A stretch of 64,000 bases of DNA from Hypericibacter adhaerens (GCF_008728835.1 NZ_CP042582.1:1178001-1242000), one strand, 5' to 3'; shown: positions 18,310 through 27,876, numbered from the stretch's first letter. A program made the numbers and translations. Notes: generated from the sequence alone by a model not told the origin.

Positions 18310-19935
18310 ATGTCCTACCGCGTCATGGCGCCCGAGTTCGAGGCGCTGATCGACCGCAACGAGCCGGTCCGCAGCCTCGCCACCGGCTTCAAGTTCACCG
18401 AGGGGCCGATCTGGCACCCGACCGAGCATTACCTGCTGTTCTCGGACATGCCCGGCGATGTGCGCCGGCGCTGGGATGCCGATCGCGGTGTCCAGGAGGT
18501 GCGCCGGCCGGCCAACAAATGCAACGGCATGACCTACGATGCCGACCTCAACCTCATCGTCTGCGAGCACGCGACCTCCTCGCTGATCCGCGAGACGCCG
18601 GACGGCGGGCGCGAGGTGCTGGCCTCGCATTTCGAAGGGCAGGAGCTCAACAGCCCCAACGATGTCTGCGTGCGTTCCGACGGCTCGATCTATTTCAGCG
18701 ATCCCTGGTACGGCCGCATGCCGGTCTATGGCGTGGAGCGGCGGCGGGAGCTGGGCTGGCAAGGCGTGTTCCGGCTGCCGCCGGGTGGCGGGGGCCCCCA
18801 GCTCGTCGTGCCGCGCTACGACTTCGCCATGCCGAACGGGCTCTGCTTCTCGCCCGACGAACGGCTGCTCTATATCAACGATTCCGAGCGCGGGGTGATC
18901 CGGGTCTATGACGTGGCGCCGGACGGCACGCTGCGGCGCGGCCGGATCTTCGCCGACGGGCTCCTGTCGCGCCAGGAGCCGGGCATCCCCGACGGGATGA
19001 AATGCGACGAGCGCGGCAATATCTGGTGCACGGGCCCCGGCGGCATCTGGGTCTTCGCGCCCACCGGCACGTTGCTCGGCCGCATCGCGGTGCCAGAGGT
19101 GGTGGGCAACCTGCATTGGGGCGGCGCCGATTTCCGCACCCTGTTCCTCGCGGCCAGCACGTCCGTCTACACGGTGCGCACGCGCGTGGGCCCGCATCTC
19201 GAACCCTTCATGCGGGCACACCGGGCGCCGGCCGCGAAGCCTGTGGAGCCGCGGCCTGCCGCGCGTCCGACGGCGTCGATCGAAGGGCCGTTGCTCGATC
19301 CGTCGCGCGCGGTCCTCATCATCCAGGACCTGCAGAACGACGTGATCACCGAGGGCGGTGCCTTCGCCAGCTCCGGCGCGCCGGCCCATGCGGCCAGGCA
19401 GAACATCGTCGAGAATGTCCGGCGCCTGGCCCAGGCCTGCCGCTCGGCCGGCGTTCCGGTGATCCATGTCTGGTTCGTGGTCGAGCCCGGTGCGGCCGGT
19501 CTGACTCTCAATGCGCCCATCTTCCAGGGCATCCGGTCGAGCGCCGCTCTCGTGCGTGGGAGCTGGGGTGCCGCCCCGGCTGCCGGGCTCGAGCCCAAGC
19601 CCGGCGATTTCATCGTCGAGAAGATGCGCATGAGCGCCTGGGAGGGCACGCGGCTCGAGACCATCCTCAAATCCTTGAACCGCGACACCATCATCAACAC
19701 CGGCGCCTGGACCAACATGTCGGTCGAGCACACCGCCCGGGTCGGGGCCGACAAGGGTTATGTCGTGGTGATGCCGCAGGACGGCTGCTCGACGATCGAC
19801 GATTCCTGGCAGAAGGCCTCGATCGATTTCGCGATCCGCAACGTGGCCAAGGTCACGACCTGTGCCGCGGTGGAGGAGCTGCTGCGGACCGCCGAGCCGG
19901 AGCAGATGGCCGGCAGCCCCGCGATCCGGTCCTAG
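18310..19935 (+). CDS. SMP-30/gluconolactonase fused to an isochorismatase-like domain with catalytic Cys replaced by Ser
   Basis: 541 residues in two domains. Residues 1-300 form an SMP-30/gluconolactonase/LRE-like six-bladed propeller. The expected metal ligands are present: Glu31 (TEGPIW), Asn176 (MPNGL) and Asp228 (IPDGM), plus Asn117 (SPND). After a Pro/Ala linker (about 303-325), residues 326-530 resemble isochorismatase-family cysteine hydrolases. Asp340 (IIQDLQND) and Lys438 (VEKMRMSAW) are conserved. The nucleophile position, normally in 'G..TN.CVE.TAR', is Ser471 (TNMSVEHTAR), encoded by TCG at 19720-19722. The lactonase half should be active. The second half is either a binding domain or a serine variant. 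It ends the operon, and its TAG stop lies inside a repeat element. Confidence 0.85.
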   Translation: MSYRVMAPEFEALIDRNEPVRSLATGFKFTEGPIWHPTEHYLLFSDMPGDVRRRWDADRGVQEVRRPANKCNGMTYDADLNLIVCEHATSSLIRETPDGGREVLASHFEGQELNSPNDVCVRSDGSIYFSDPWYGRMPVYGVERRRELGWQGVFRLPPGGGGPQLVVPRYDFAMPNGLCFSPDERLLYINDSERGVIRVYDVAPDGTLRRGRIFADGLLSRQEPGIPDGMKCDERGNIWCTGPGGIWVFAPTGTLLGRIAVPEVVGNLHWGGADFRTLFLAASTSVYTVRTRVGPHLEPFMRAHRAPAAKPVEPRPAARPTASIEGPLLDPSRAVLIIQDLQNDVITEGGAFASSGAPAHAARQNIVENVRRLAQACRSAGVPVIHVWFVVEPGAAGLTLNAPIFQGIRSSAALVRGSWGAAPAAGLEPKPGDFIVEKMRMSAWEGTRLETILKSLNRDTIINTGAWTNMSVEHTARVGADKGYVVVMPQDGCSTIDDSWQKASIDFAIRNVAKVTTCAAVEELLRTAEPEQMAGSPAIRS

Positions 19936-20036
19936 AGCATTGTCCGATCAAGATGGATCGGACAATGCTCTAGATTCGTAGGGTGGGTCGCATTTTCTAC
20001 GGCGAACCGGCGTCCACTTCGCCGGAAAACGCTCTA
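19932..20036. repeat. Two-hairpin palindromic intergenic element ending in CTAGAGC / GCTCTAG
   Basis: The first hairpin is CTAGAGCATTGTCCGATC (19932-19949), loop AAGATG, and the perfect complement at 19956-19973. The second is GCATTTTC-TAC-GGCGAA (19990-20006), an 11-base loop, then TTCGCC-G-GAAAACGC, ending in GCTCTAG at 20036. This kind of AGAGCATTTTCC...GGAAAATGCTCT element is, from memory, dispersed between genes of rhizobia and relatives. The terminal CTAG at each end provides the TAG stop codon of both converging genes (19933-19935 on plus, 20034-20036 on minus). Confidence 0.8.
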
Positions 20037-20498
20037 GCTCAGCGGCAGCACGTCCGAGCGCTTGACCTGGCCCAGCGCGAAGCTCGTCTCGATCGAGGCG
20101 ACATTGTCGAGACGCGTGAGCTTGTCCTTGAGGAAACGCTCATAGGCCTCGAGATCGCGCACGACGATGCGCATCAGATAGTCCTGGCGACCGGTCATGA
20201 GATAGCAGTCGACGACCTCGGGCCAGCGCGCGACGGCCTTGCCGAAACGGTCCAGATCCTCCTCGCGCTGGCGCTCCAGCTTGATCGAGGCGAAGGCGCT
20301 GATGGGCAACCCGACCTTCTTCTGGTCGATCACCGCCGTGTAGCCCTTGATCACCCCGTCCTCCTCGAGCAGCCGGACGCGCCGCGCGCAGGGCGAGGGC
20401 GACAGCCCGACTTTCTGGGCGAGGTCCTGGGTCGTGATCCGGCCGTCATTCTGCACGGCGGCGATGATCTTCCGGTCGATCTCGTCGATGGCGCGCAT
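20034..20498 (-). CDS. Lrp/AsnC-family transcriptional regulator
   Basis: 154 residues. The N-terminal winged helix reads AIDEIDRKIIAAVQNDGRITTQDLAQKVGLSPSPCARRVRLLEEDGVIKGYTAVID, the classical Lrp DNA-binding domain. A RAM/AsnC ligand-binding domain follows (RWPEVVDCYLMTGRQDYLMRIVVRDLEAYERFL). The start at 20498 (MRAIDEID) follows AGAGGA by 9 bases; the longer frame from 20525 adds nine residues. It diverges from the AceE-like gene and probably controls it in response to an amino acid or 2-oxo acid. Confidence 0.92.
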   Translation of the reverse strand: MRAIDEIDRKIIAAVQNDGRITTQDLAQKVGLSPSPCARRVRLLEEDGVIKGYTAVIDQKKVGLPISAFASIKLERQREEDLDRFGKAVARWPEVVDCYLMTGRQDYLMRIVVRDLEAYERFLKDKLTRLDNVASIETSFALGQVKRSDVLPLS

Positions 20499-20525
20499 TG
20501 GCCGATTTCCTCTGTTCACCGCCAT

Positions 20526-20548
20526 ATATTGGTGAATATAGCCAATAT
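20526..20548. promoter_or_regulatory. Lrp-type operator candidate between lrp-like and AceE-like genes
   Basis: ATATTGG and CCAATAT form a perfect 7-bp inverted repeat around a 9-base, AT-rich spacer (TGAATATAG), 28 bases upstream of the regulator start. AT-rich imperfect palindromes of this type are usual Lrp/AsnC targets, so autoregulation and control of the divergent gene are likely. Confidence 0.55.
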
Positions 20549-20626
20549 TATCCCCAATGTCGCGGAGGTTTGGCTGCTATCGCCAGCGACCCGCGCCTAT
20601 GCTGGGCGCCTCGGAGGGACATGCTC

Positions 20627-23023
20627 ATGACGGGTGCCCGCCTGCCGGTTCTGGCCGCGCTCGAGCGCAAGGTGCTGTGGCTCGCGACCTGGACCATCCA
20701 CAACGCCAACCATCTGCGCGCGCATGACGACGGGCTCAAGGTCGGGGGCCACCAGGCCTCCTCGGCCTCGCTCGCCACCATCATGACGGCGCTCTATTTC
20801 GCGGCGCTGCGCCCGGAGGACCGGGTCGCGGTCAAGCCGCATGCGAGCCCCGTCTTCCATGCGATCCAGTATCTGCTGGGCAATCAGGTCCGCGAGAAGC
20901 TCGAGAATTTTCGCGGCTACAAGGGCGCCCAATCCTATCCGTCGCGCACCAAGGACAGCGACGACGTGGATTTCTCGACGGGCTCGGTCGGGCTCGGCGT
21001 GGCGCAGACCCTGTTCTCGTCGCTGGTGCAGGACTATGTGCGCGCCAAGGGCTGGGGCCGGGAACGGCCGGAGGGGCGCATGGTGGCCCTCATCGGCGAT
21101 GCCGAGATGGACGAGGGCAACATCTTCGAGGCGCTGCTCGAAGGCTGGAAGCAGGGCCTCCGCAACACCTGGTGGGTCGTCGATTACAACCGCCAGAGCC
21201 TCGACGCGGTGGTGCGCGAGGGGCTCTGGGCCAAGTTCGAGGCGATGTTCCGCAATTTCGGCTGGGACGTCGTCATCCTCAAGCATGGAACGCTGCAGCA
21301 GGCGGCCTTCGCCGAGCCCGGCGGCGAGAAGCTCAAGGACTGGATCGATGCCTGCCCGAACCAGCTCTATTCGGCGCTGGCCTTCCAGGGCGGGGCCGCC
21401 TGGCGCAAGCGGCTGCTCAACGACCTGGGCGACCAGGGAGCGGTGTTGCGGCTGATCGAGCGGCGTTCCGACGAGGAACTCGCGCGGCTGATGGGCAATC
21501 TGGGCGGCCACGATCTGCCCTCGCTGCTCGAGGCCTTCGAGGCGGCGCGGACGCATGACCGGCCGGTCTGCTTCATCGCCTACACCATCAAGGGCTTCGG
21601 CCTGCCGCTCGCCGGCCACAAGGACAATCACGCCGGCCTCATGACCCCGGCGCAGATGGAGCAGTTCCGCCAGGCGATGCGGATCCGCGAGGGGCAGGAA
21701 TGGGAGCTCTTCGAAGGGCTCGATCTGCCGGTGGAGAGCCTCGAGGCCTTCCTGGCTGCGGTGCCGTTCAACCAGGCGGGCCCGCGGCGCTACCGGGCGC
21801 CGATGGTGCCGACCCCCGACCGGCTCGAGATCACGGCGCAGCCCGCGATGTCCACCCAGCAGGGCTTCGGCCTGCTGCTGCACGAGGTCGCCAAGGGCGA
21901 GACGGAGCTGGCGCGGCGCATCGTCACCACCTCGCCGGACGTCACGGTCTCGACCAATCTGGGCGCCTGGGTCAATCGCCGCGGGCTCTTCGCGCGCGAG
22001 GCGATGGCCGACCTCTTCCGCGACGAGCGCATCCCCTCGACCTACAACTGGACCTTCTCGCCGCAGGGCCAGCATATCGAGCTGGGCATCGCGGAGATGA
22101 ACCTTTTCATCCTGCTTTCGGCGCTCGGGCTGTCGCACTCGATCTTCGGCGAGCGGTTGCTGCCGATCGGCACGGTCTACGATCCCTTCATCGAGCGCGG
22201 CCTCGATGCGCTCAACTATGCCTGCTACCAGGATGCCCGCTTCATCCTCGCGGCCACACCCTCCGGCGTGACCCTGGCGCCCGAGGGCGGCGCGCACCAA
22301 TCGATCGCCACACCGCTCATCGGTATGGCGCAGGACGGGCTCGCGAGCTTCGAGCCGGCCTTCGTCGACGAGCTCGCAACCATCCTGCGCTGGTCCTTCG
22401 ACTATATCCAGCGCGCGGGCGAGGCCGAGCCGGAAGAGGGGAGCTGGCTGCGCGACAAGGTCGGCGGCTCGGTCTATCTGCGGCTCTCGACCCGCACCCT
22501 CGAGCAGCCGCAGCGCCGGATCGAGCCCGCGCTCGCCGAGGATATCATCAACGGCGCCTATTGGATGCGGAAGCCCGGGCCCAACGCGCAAGTGGTCATC
22601 GCCTATACCGGCGCCGTGGCGCCCGAGGCGATCGAGGCCATCGGCCTCATGGCCGAGGACCGCCGCGATGTCGGGCTTCTCGCCGTGACCTCGGCCGACC
22701 GCCTCAATGCCGGCTGGACGGCGGCGAGCCGCGCCCGCGAGCATGGCCTCGTCCATGCCAGCAGCCATATCGAGCGGCTGCTGCGCGAGGTGCCGTCCCA
22801 TTGCGGCCTGGTCACGGTTCTCGACGGCCATCCCGCGACGCTGGCCTGGCTCGGCGCCGTCATGGGCCATCGCACGCGCTCGCTGGGCGTCGAGCATTTC
22901 GGCCAGACCGGCTCCATCCCCGATCTCTACCGCCACTATGGCATCGACGCGCAGGCGATCATCGCCGCCGCGCAGGCCGTCGTGCCGGGACGGCCGATCC
23001 GGAACCTGCGCGCGGCGGGGTGA
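20627..23023 (+). CDS. AceE-like ThDP-dependent 2-oxo acid dehydrogenase E1 / transketolase-family enzyme
   Basis: 798 residues, shorter than the roughly 890 of homodimeric pyruvate dehydrogenase E1 (AceE). The ThDP motif is IGDAEMDEGNIFEALLEGWKQGLRNTWWVVDYNRQSLD, AceE-like in its GD.EMDE core. KPHASPVFHAIQYLLG and the middle-domain segment FSPQGQHIELGIAEMNLF also follow the AceE/transketolase plan. The ATG at 20627 lies 8 bases after GGAGGG and is preferred over 20621. No E2 or E3 gene is near, so a partner elsewhere or a stand-alone reaction must be assumed. The divergent Lrp regulator suggests a substrate from amino acid breakdown. The substrate is not established. Confidence 0.8.
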   Translation: MTGARLPVLAALERKVLWLATWTIHNANHLRAHDDGLKVGGHQASSASLATIMTALYFAALRPEDRVAVKPHASPVFHAIQYLLGNQVREKLENFRGYKGAQSYPSRTKDSDDVDFSTGSVGLGVAQTLFSSLVQDYVRAKGWGRERPEGRMVALIGDAEMDEGNIFEALLEGWKQGLRNTWWVVDYNRQSLDAVVREGLWAKFEAMFRNFGWDVVILKHGTLQQAAFAEPGGEKLKDWIDACPNQLYSALAFQGGAAWRKRLLNDLGDQGAVLRLIERRSDEELARLMGNLGGHDLPSLLEAFEAARTHDRPVCFIAYTIKGFGLPLAGHKDNHAGLMTPAQMEQFRQAMRIREGQEWELFEGLDLPVESLEAFLAAVPFNQAGPRRYRAPMVPTPDRLEITAQPAMSTQQGFGLLLHEVAKGETELARRIVTTSPDVTVSTNLGAWVNRRGLFAREAMADLFRDERIPSTYNWTFSPQGQHIELGIAEMNLFILLSALGLSHSIFGERLLPIGTVYDPFIERGLDALNYACYQDARFILAATPSGVTLAPEGGAHQSIATPLIGMAQDGLASFEPAFVDELATILRWSFDYIQRAGEAEPEEGSWLRDKVGGSVYLRLSTRTLEQPQRRIEPALAEDIINGAYWMRKPGPNAQVVIAYTGAVAPEAIEAIGLMAEDRRDVGLLAVTSADRLNAGWTAASRAREHGLVHASSHIERLLREVPSHCGLVTVLDGHPATLAWLGAVMGHRTRSLGVEHFGQTGSIPDLYRHYGIDAQAIIAAAQAVVPGRPIRNLRAAG

Positions 23024-23030
23024 GGCCGGG

Positions 23031-23715
<685 letters not shown>

Positions 23716-23744
<29 letters not shown>

Positions 23745-24510
23745 GCTGCCGTCCCAGATACACCGCGCGAACGCTGGGATCCCTGGCCATCTCTTCCGAG
23801 GTTCCCTGCGTGACGATCCGACCGTTATGCAACAGGGTCACGCGACTCACGACGCTCATGGTGAATTCCATGTCGTGCTCGATCATGACCATGGTCAGCC
23901 CGGCATCGAGCTCGGCCAGCACCGTGCGCAGCCGCTTTCTTTCCGCGACGGACAGCCCTGCAGCCGGCTCGTCGAGAAGAAGCAGGCGGGGCGTTCCGGT
24001 GAGCGCGCAGGCGATCTCGAGCTGCCTCATCTCGCCATGCGAGAGCTCCCGCGCCAGATCCCCGGCGCGGGCCTCGAGCTGGACCCGTGCCAGCAGATCG
24101 TCGGCCTGCGATCTCGCCTTCTTCAGGGCTGCGGTCCCGAGCGAATGACGGGCCGGCGTGATGCCCACGGCCGACAAGGCGACGTTGTCCCTCACCGAGA
24201 GCTCATGGACGATGTTCGAGCTCTGGAACGTCCGCCGCATGCCCATGCGAACCCGCTCGAAAGGCCGTTTGCCGGCGAGATCCTGGCCTAAGAAGCGCAC
24301 CTCGCCGGCGCTCTGGCTGAGGGCACCGGCTGCGATCCCGAACAGGGTCGTCTTGCCGGCTCCGTTGGCGCCGATCAGGCCGTGCCGCTCGCCCTTTTGG
24401 ATCGCAAGGTCGATGGCCTCGAGTGCGGCCAGCGCACCGAAAGACTTGCCCACGCCCCGGAATTCCAGGGCGACAGGGTCGCCCTGGAAACCGGAAGCGG
24501 GGTTGGGCAT
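23716..24510 (-). CDS. Branched-chain amino acid-type ABC ATPase, LivG class (second system)
   Basis: 264 residues from ATG at 24510 (MPNPASGFQGD). Walker A is GANGAGKTTLFGIAAG, signature LSHGEMRQLEIACAL, Walker B LLLLDEPAAGLSVAERKRL, and the H-loop is in VMIEHDMEFTM. The ending (ARDPSVRAVYLG) is typical. The gap from the binding-protein gene is only 8 bases. The pair LivG/LivF powers the second Liv-type channel. Confidence 0.92.
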
Positions 24511-24518
24511 CGTTGCGC

Positions 24519-25772
24519 TCACGGGCAGGAGGGGTTGTCGCGGCTGACCTGGCCCAGCGCCAGGAACTTCTCGCGATCCATGCCCAGGGTCTGGTTCACG
24601 CCGACGACACGGCGGATGACCTTGTTGTAGAGCTTGCCGTCGCTGTCGGCCGCGATCTCCGTGACGAAATTGTCGATCACGGCCTGGCGGTTCTCGTCGA
24701 GATGGACCTCGCCGCCGGTCGGCGTCTTGAAGCTGAGCTTGCTCAGCACCGCGTGCAGCTGCTGATGGCCGTCGGAGAGATCGCCATTCACCGCCTGCAG
24801 GCCCCGCAGCAGCGCGGCCGTGTTGAGGTAGTAGGTATAGGCGGCGAGGGAAGGCGAGCCCAGCCCGTCGGGGAACTGCTTGCGATAAGCCGCGACATAG
24901 GCCTTCCAGTCGGGATCGTCGAGGCTGTCGGCAATGGCGCCCGCCGAGGGGGTGCCCAGGACATAGTCGCGGAAGCGGCCCTTGGACGAAAGGATCGTCT
25001 GGTCGGCGGTGAAGCTGCCGGCGATCATCGGCTTGTCGTTGCCGCCCTGGTGCATCTGCGTCAGGAAGTTGACGGCATCGGCACCCGCCAGGGCGACGTA
25101 GACGGCGTCTATATCCTGCGGGATCGCCGCGACGACCGAGCTGAAGTCCTTCTGGCCGATGGGAACCCACTGCTTGGTCACCACATGGCCGCCCAGCGCG
25201 CAGAACTCGTACATGAACCCGAAGACCTGCGTGTAGGGGAAGGAGTAGTCCTCGGCGACGATCGCCACCCGGCGATAGTTCTTTTCCTTGTAGGCATAGT
25301 CGCCGAGGCCCGCCATCCATTGCGCGCCGTCGCTGGTGAAGCGGAAGAAATTCGGCGCCGGATCCCGCAGCGTCGTGTCCTGCGCCGCCGATGTCCCGTT
25401 GACGAAAGTGATGGCCGGGTGGTTCTTGGCATAGTCCTTGACGGCGATGCCTTCGTCGCCCGACAAGGGCCCGACCAGCACGTCGACGCCGTCATTCTCG
25501 ACCAGCTTCCGCGCAGCCGCGATGGCCGAATCCGGCGATGCATCGGAGGAGGCCTTCAGGATGGTGATCTTGCGGCCCGCCACCTGGCCGCCGACCTCGG
25601 CGACCGCCAGCTCGACGCCGCGCACCGCGTCCTGACCCAGGACCGCGAAGGCACCGTCCAGCGTCGCCACGACGCCGATCTTGATGTCCGGCTCGTCCGC
25701 CCGGCCCGGGAGCGGCGCCGTGGCCAGCGCGACGGCCATCAGGCCGGCAATTCCTGCAATCTTCCAACGCAT
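24519..25772 (-). CDS. Liv-type ABC transporter substrate-binding protein (second system)
   Basis: About 417 residues from ATG 25772, which follows AGGAGG closely. Longer in-frame starts lack this. The signal peptide is MRWKIAGIAGLMAVALATAPLPGRA. The mature protein (DEPDIKIGVVATLDGAFAVLGQDAVRGVELA) belongs to the same Leu/Ile/Val class as 7656-8924 and shares many blocks with it. It lies between livM and livG, separated from livM by a 9-bp stem-loop. Its place inside an operon with an OYE-type oxidoreductase suggests the ligand is a precursor of that enzyme's substrate. Confidence 0.92.
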   Translation of the reverse strand: MRWKIAGIAGLMAVALATAPLPGRADEPDIKIGVVATLDGAFAVLGQDAVRGVELAVAEVGGQVAGRKITILKASSDASPDSAIAAARKLVENDGVDVLVGPLSGDEGIAVKDYAKNHPAITFVNGTSAAQDTTLRDPAPNFFRFTSDGAQWMAGLGDYAYKEKNYRRVAIVAEDYSFPYTQVFGFMYEFCALGGHVVTKQWVPIGQKDFSSVVAAIPQDIDAVYVALAGADAVNFLTQMHQGGNDKPMIAGSFTADQTILSSKGRFRDYVLGTPSAGAIADSLDDPDWKAYVAAYRKQFPDGLGSPSLAAYTYYLNTAALLRGLQAVNGDLSDGHQQLHAVLSKLSFKTPTGGEVHLDENRQAVIDNFVTEIAADSDGKLYNKVIRRVVGVNQTLGMDREKFLALGQVSRDNPSCP

Positions 25773-25839
25773 CGTTTCCTCCTGTTTGAACGCCATGGAC
25801 CGGGTTTGCTTTCTCCCGCGCATTCCCGCGCGCCCGATG

Positions 25840-25860
25840 GAGCTCCGGCGACCGGAGCTC
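25840..25860 (-). terminator. Stem-loop between livM and the binding-protein gene
   Basis: GAGCTCCGG-CGA-CCGGAGCTC is a perfect 9-bp stem with a 3-base loop touching the livM stop codon. No T-run follows on the minus strand. It could separate the abundance of permease and binding-protein messages by blocking exonucleases or causing partial termination. Confidence 0.5.
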
Positions 25861-26930
25861 TACCCCGCGATCTCCGATCCTTGATTCGCGGACGAGGCCG
25901 TCGCCGCGGCACCGGGCTGCGACGGAGAGCGATCACTGCTTGGGGATTTGCCTGCCGGGCCGAGCGGGAGGGCGTTTCGCAGCAGCGCAGAGCGTTTCGA
26001 GAGCCCGAGCAGGCCGTCCGGCGATGCGACCATGACGACGAGGAACACCCCGCCGATCAGCGAGTTGAATCGTTCCGCGCCGATGAGATCGATGGCGAAG
26101 TTCTCGAGCAGCAGATAGAGGACGGCGCCGAGCAGGGCGCCCGGCAGGCTTCCCATGCCGCCGAGCACGGCGATGACGAGGATCTGGATGATGCTCGACA
26201 CGTCGACGGCGCCGGGCGAGATGCGCCCGTGGAACCAGGCCAGCAGGATGCCGGCGCTGCCGGCCATGACGCCGGACAAAGCGAAGGCCAGGATCCGGAG
26301 ATAACGGATGTCGTAGCCGGCCGCCTCGACGCGGTCCGGGTTGGTCGCGAGGGCCGTGAGGGCGACGCCCAGGGGCGTGCGGCCCAACTGCCGGATGGCG
26401 CCGTAGGCCAGGACGGCCACCGTCGCGCAGAGCGCGTAGAACGGCACCGATCCGGCCAGGGACAGGCCCGCGATCTCCGGCCTGCGGATGCCGGCGATCC
26501 CGCGGAAGCCGCCGAAGATCGAGTAGTTCTGCCGGGCCAGGTAGAAGAACGTCACGCCGATGGCGAGCGTGATCATCAGGCAATAGATCCCGCGCGTGCG
26601 CGCCGCCAGCATGCCGATCAGGGTGGCGACGAGGACGGCCGCCAGAAGTGCCGCCGGAATGGCCGCCGCCAGGGACCAGTGCGGCCCGAGCCCGCTGCTG
26701 TTGGGGCCGAGATAGGCGAGCGCATAGGACGCGGCGCCGACGATCGCCACCTGGGCCAGGGAAACCTGGCCGCCGAACCGGATCAGGAAGGAGAGGCTGC
26801 CGGCGACGAGCGAGAGGCAGAGCGCCTGGGTCACGATCTGGTCGAGCCAGAAGCTGTTCGCGACCAGCGGAATGACGAGGAGGGCCGCGCCGCCGGCGAT
26901 CGCGCCGATCCAGGCCCGCGGCGGTTTCAT
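25860..26930 (-). CDS. Branched-chain amino acid-type ABC permease, LivM class (second system)
   Basis: 356 residues. It has LIPLVANSFWLDQIVTQALCLSLVAGSLSFLIRFGGQVSLAQVAIVGAASYALAYLG, LAARTRGIYCLMITLAIGVTFFYLA, and ISPGAVDVSSIIQILVIAVLGGMGSLPGALLGA, all LivM hallmarks. It starts 1 base after the LivH stop (TGACATG), so translation is probably coupled. Confidence 0.92.
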   Translation of the reverse strand: MKPPRAWIGAIAGGAALLVIPLVANSFWLDQIVTQALCLSLVAGSLSFLIRFGGQVSLAQVAIVGAASYALAYLGPNSSGLGPHWSLAAAIPAALLAAVLVATLIGMLAARTRGIYCLMITLAIGVTFFYLARQNYSIFGGFRGIAGIRRPEIAGLSLAGSVPFYALCATVAVLAYGAIRQLGRTPLGVALTALATNPDRVEAAGYDIRYLRILAFALSGVMAGSAGILLAWFHGRISPGAVDVSSIIQILVIAVLGGMGSLPGALLGAVLYLLLENFAIDLIGAERFNSLIGGVFLVVMVASPDGLLGLSKRSALLRNALPLGPAGKSPSSDRSPSQPGAAATASSANQGSEIAG

Positions 26931-26931
26931 G

Positions 26932-27831
26932 TCACGCCTTCACGCCGAACAGGCCTTCCGGCCGGAAGGCCAGGACGGCCGCCATCAGCCCGAAGGTGAG
27001 CATGACGCTGTAGGTCGGCAGGTAGAAGACGCCGAACTGCTCCGCCAGTCCGACCAGGATCGCGCCCAGCGCCGCGCCGGGAATGCTGCCCATGCCGCCG
27101 GCGATGACCACCACCAGCGACGTCAGCAGAAAATGCATGCCCTCGCCGGGCGAGATCGACAGGGCCGTGCCGAAGACCACGCCGGCCAGGCCGGCGAGCG
27201 CGCCCGCCAGGAACGCCGTCACCGGAAAGACCAGGCGGACCCGGACGCCCAGCGCGCGCAAGGTCTGCAGGTCGTCGACCCCGGCGCGGATCATCATGCC
27301 GAGGCGCGTCCGGTTCAGCAGCAGCCAGAGCAGGCCGCCGACGATGACCGCGAAGGCCAGCACGTAGAGCCGGAGCGTCGAGTAGCCGCCGGCGACGGGC
27401 AGCCGGACGACCCTGTCCAGCAGCGCCGGCGGCTCGATCTGATAGGTCTCGGCACCCCAGAAGGCCAGCATCAGGTCGGCCATGACGATGGCGCAGCCGA
27501 TCGACACCAGCGTCTGGCGCAGCATCTGGTTCTGGAAGCGCGCGAGCAGGAGTTGATAGAGCGCCAGCCCGACGGCGCCGGCGGCGATGGCACCGCCGAG
27601 GAGACCGAGGACCCAGGAGCCGGAGCTGTCCGAGATCGAGAAGCCGACATAGCCGCCCAGCAGGAACAGCGAGCCGTGCGCCATGTTGACGATCCGCATC
27701 AGCCCGAAGATCAGCGTCAGCCCGCTCGCGACGACGAAATAGAGCGCCGCCAGGGTGAGCGCGTTGAGCAAGACGATGGCGACCTGTTGCACGGCGAGAC
27801 CCACCCATCCCCGGGACGCCCAAGGCGTCAT
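26932..27831 (-). CDS. Branched-chain amino acid-type ABC permease, LivH class (second system)
   Basis: 299 residues with LLNALTLAALYFVVASGLTLIFGLMRIVNMAHGSLFLLGGYVGF and VVVIAGGMGSIPGAALGAILVGLAEQFG, the LivH signatures. It follows the OYE-type oxidoreductase gene by 45 bases on the same strand, making one operon with the four genes downstream. Confidence 0.92.
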   Translation of the reverse strand: MTPWASRGWVGLAVQQVAIVLLNALTLAALYFVVASGLTLIFGLMRIVNMAHGSLFLLGGYVGFSISDSSGSWVLGLLGGAIAAGAVGLALYQLLLARFQNQMLRQTLVSIGCAIVMADLMLAFWGAETYQIEPPALLDRVVRLPVAGGYSTLRLYVLAFAVIVGGLLWLLLNRTRLGMMIRAGVDDLQTLRALGVRVRLVFPVTAFLAGALAGLAGVVFGTALSISPGEGMHFLLTSLVVVIAGGMGSIPGAALGAILVGLAEQFGVFYLPTYSVMLTFGLMAAVLAFRPEGLFGVKA

Positions 27832-27876
27832 CGGCGAGGCCGCAATGGCCTCGCCGTCGTGACGATCCGTCGGTGA

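Noticed and set aside
24423-26999. 858-codon plus-strand open frame
   Set aside because: Antisense shadow of a binding protein and LivM, with low-complexity Arg/His/Asp content.
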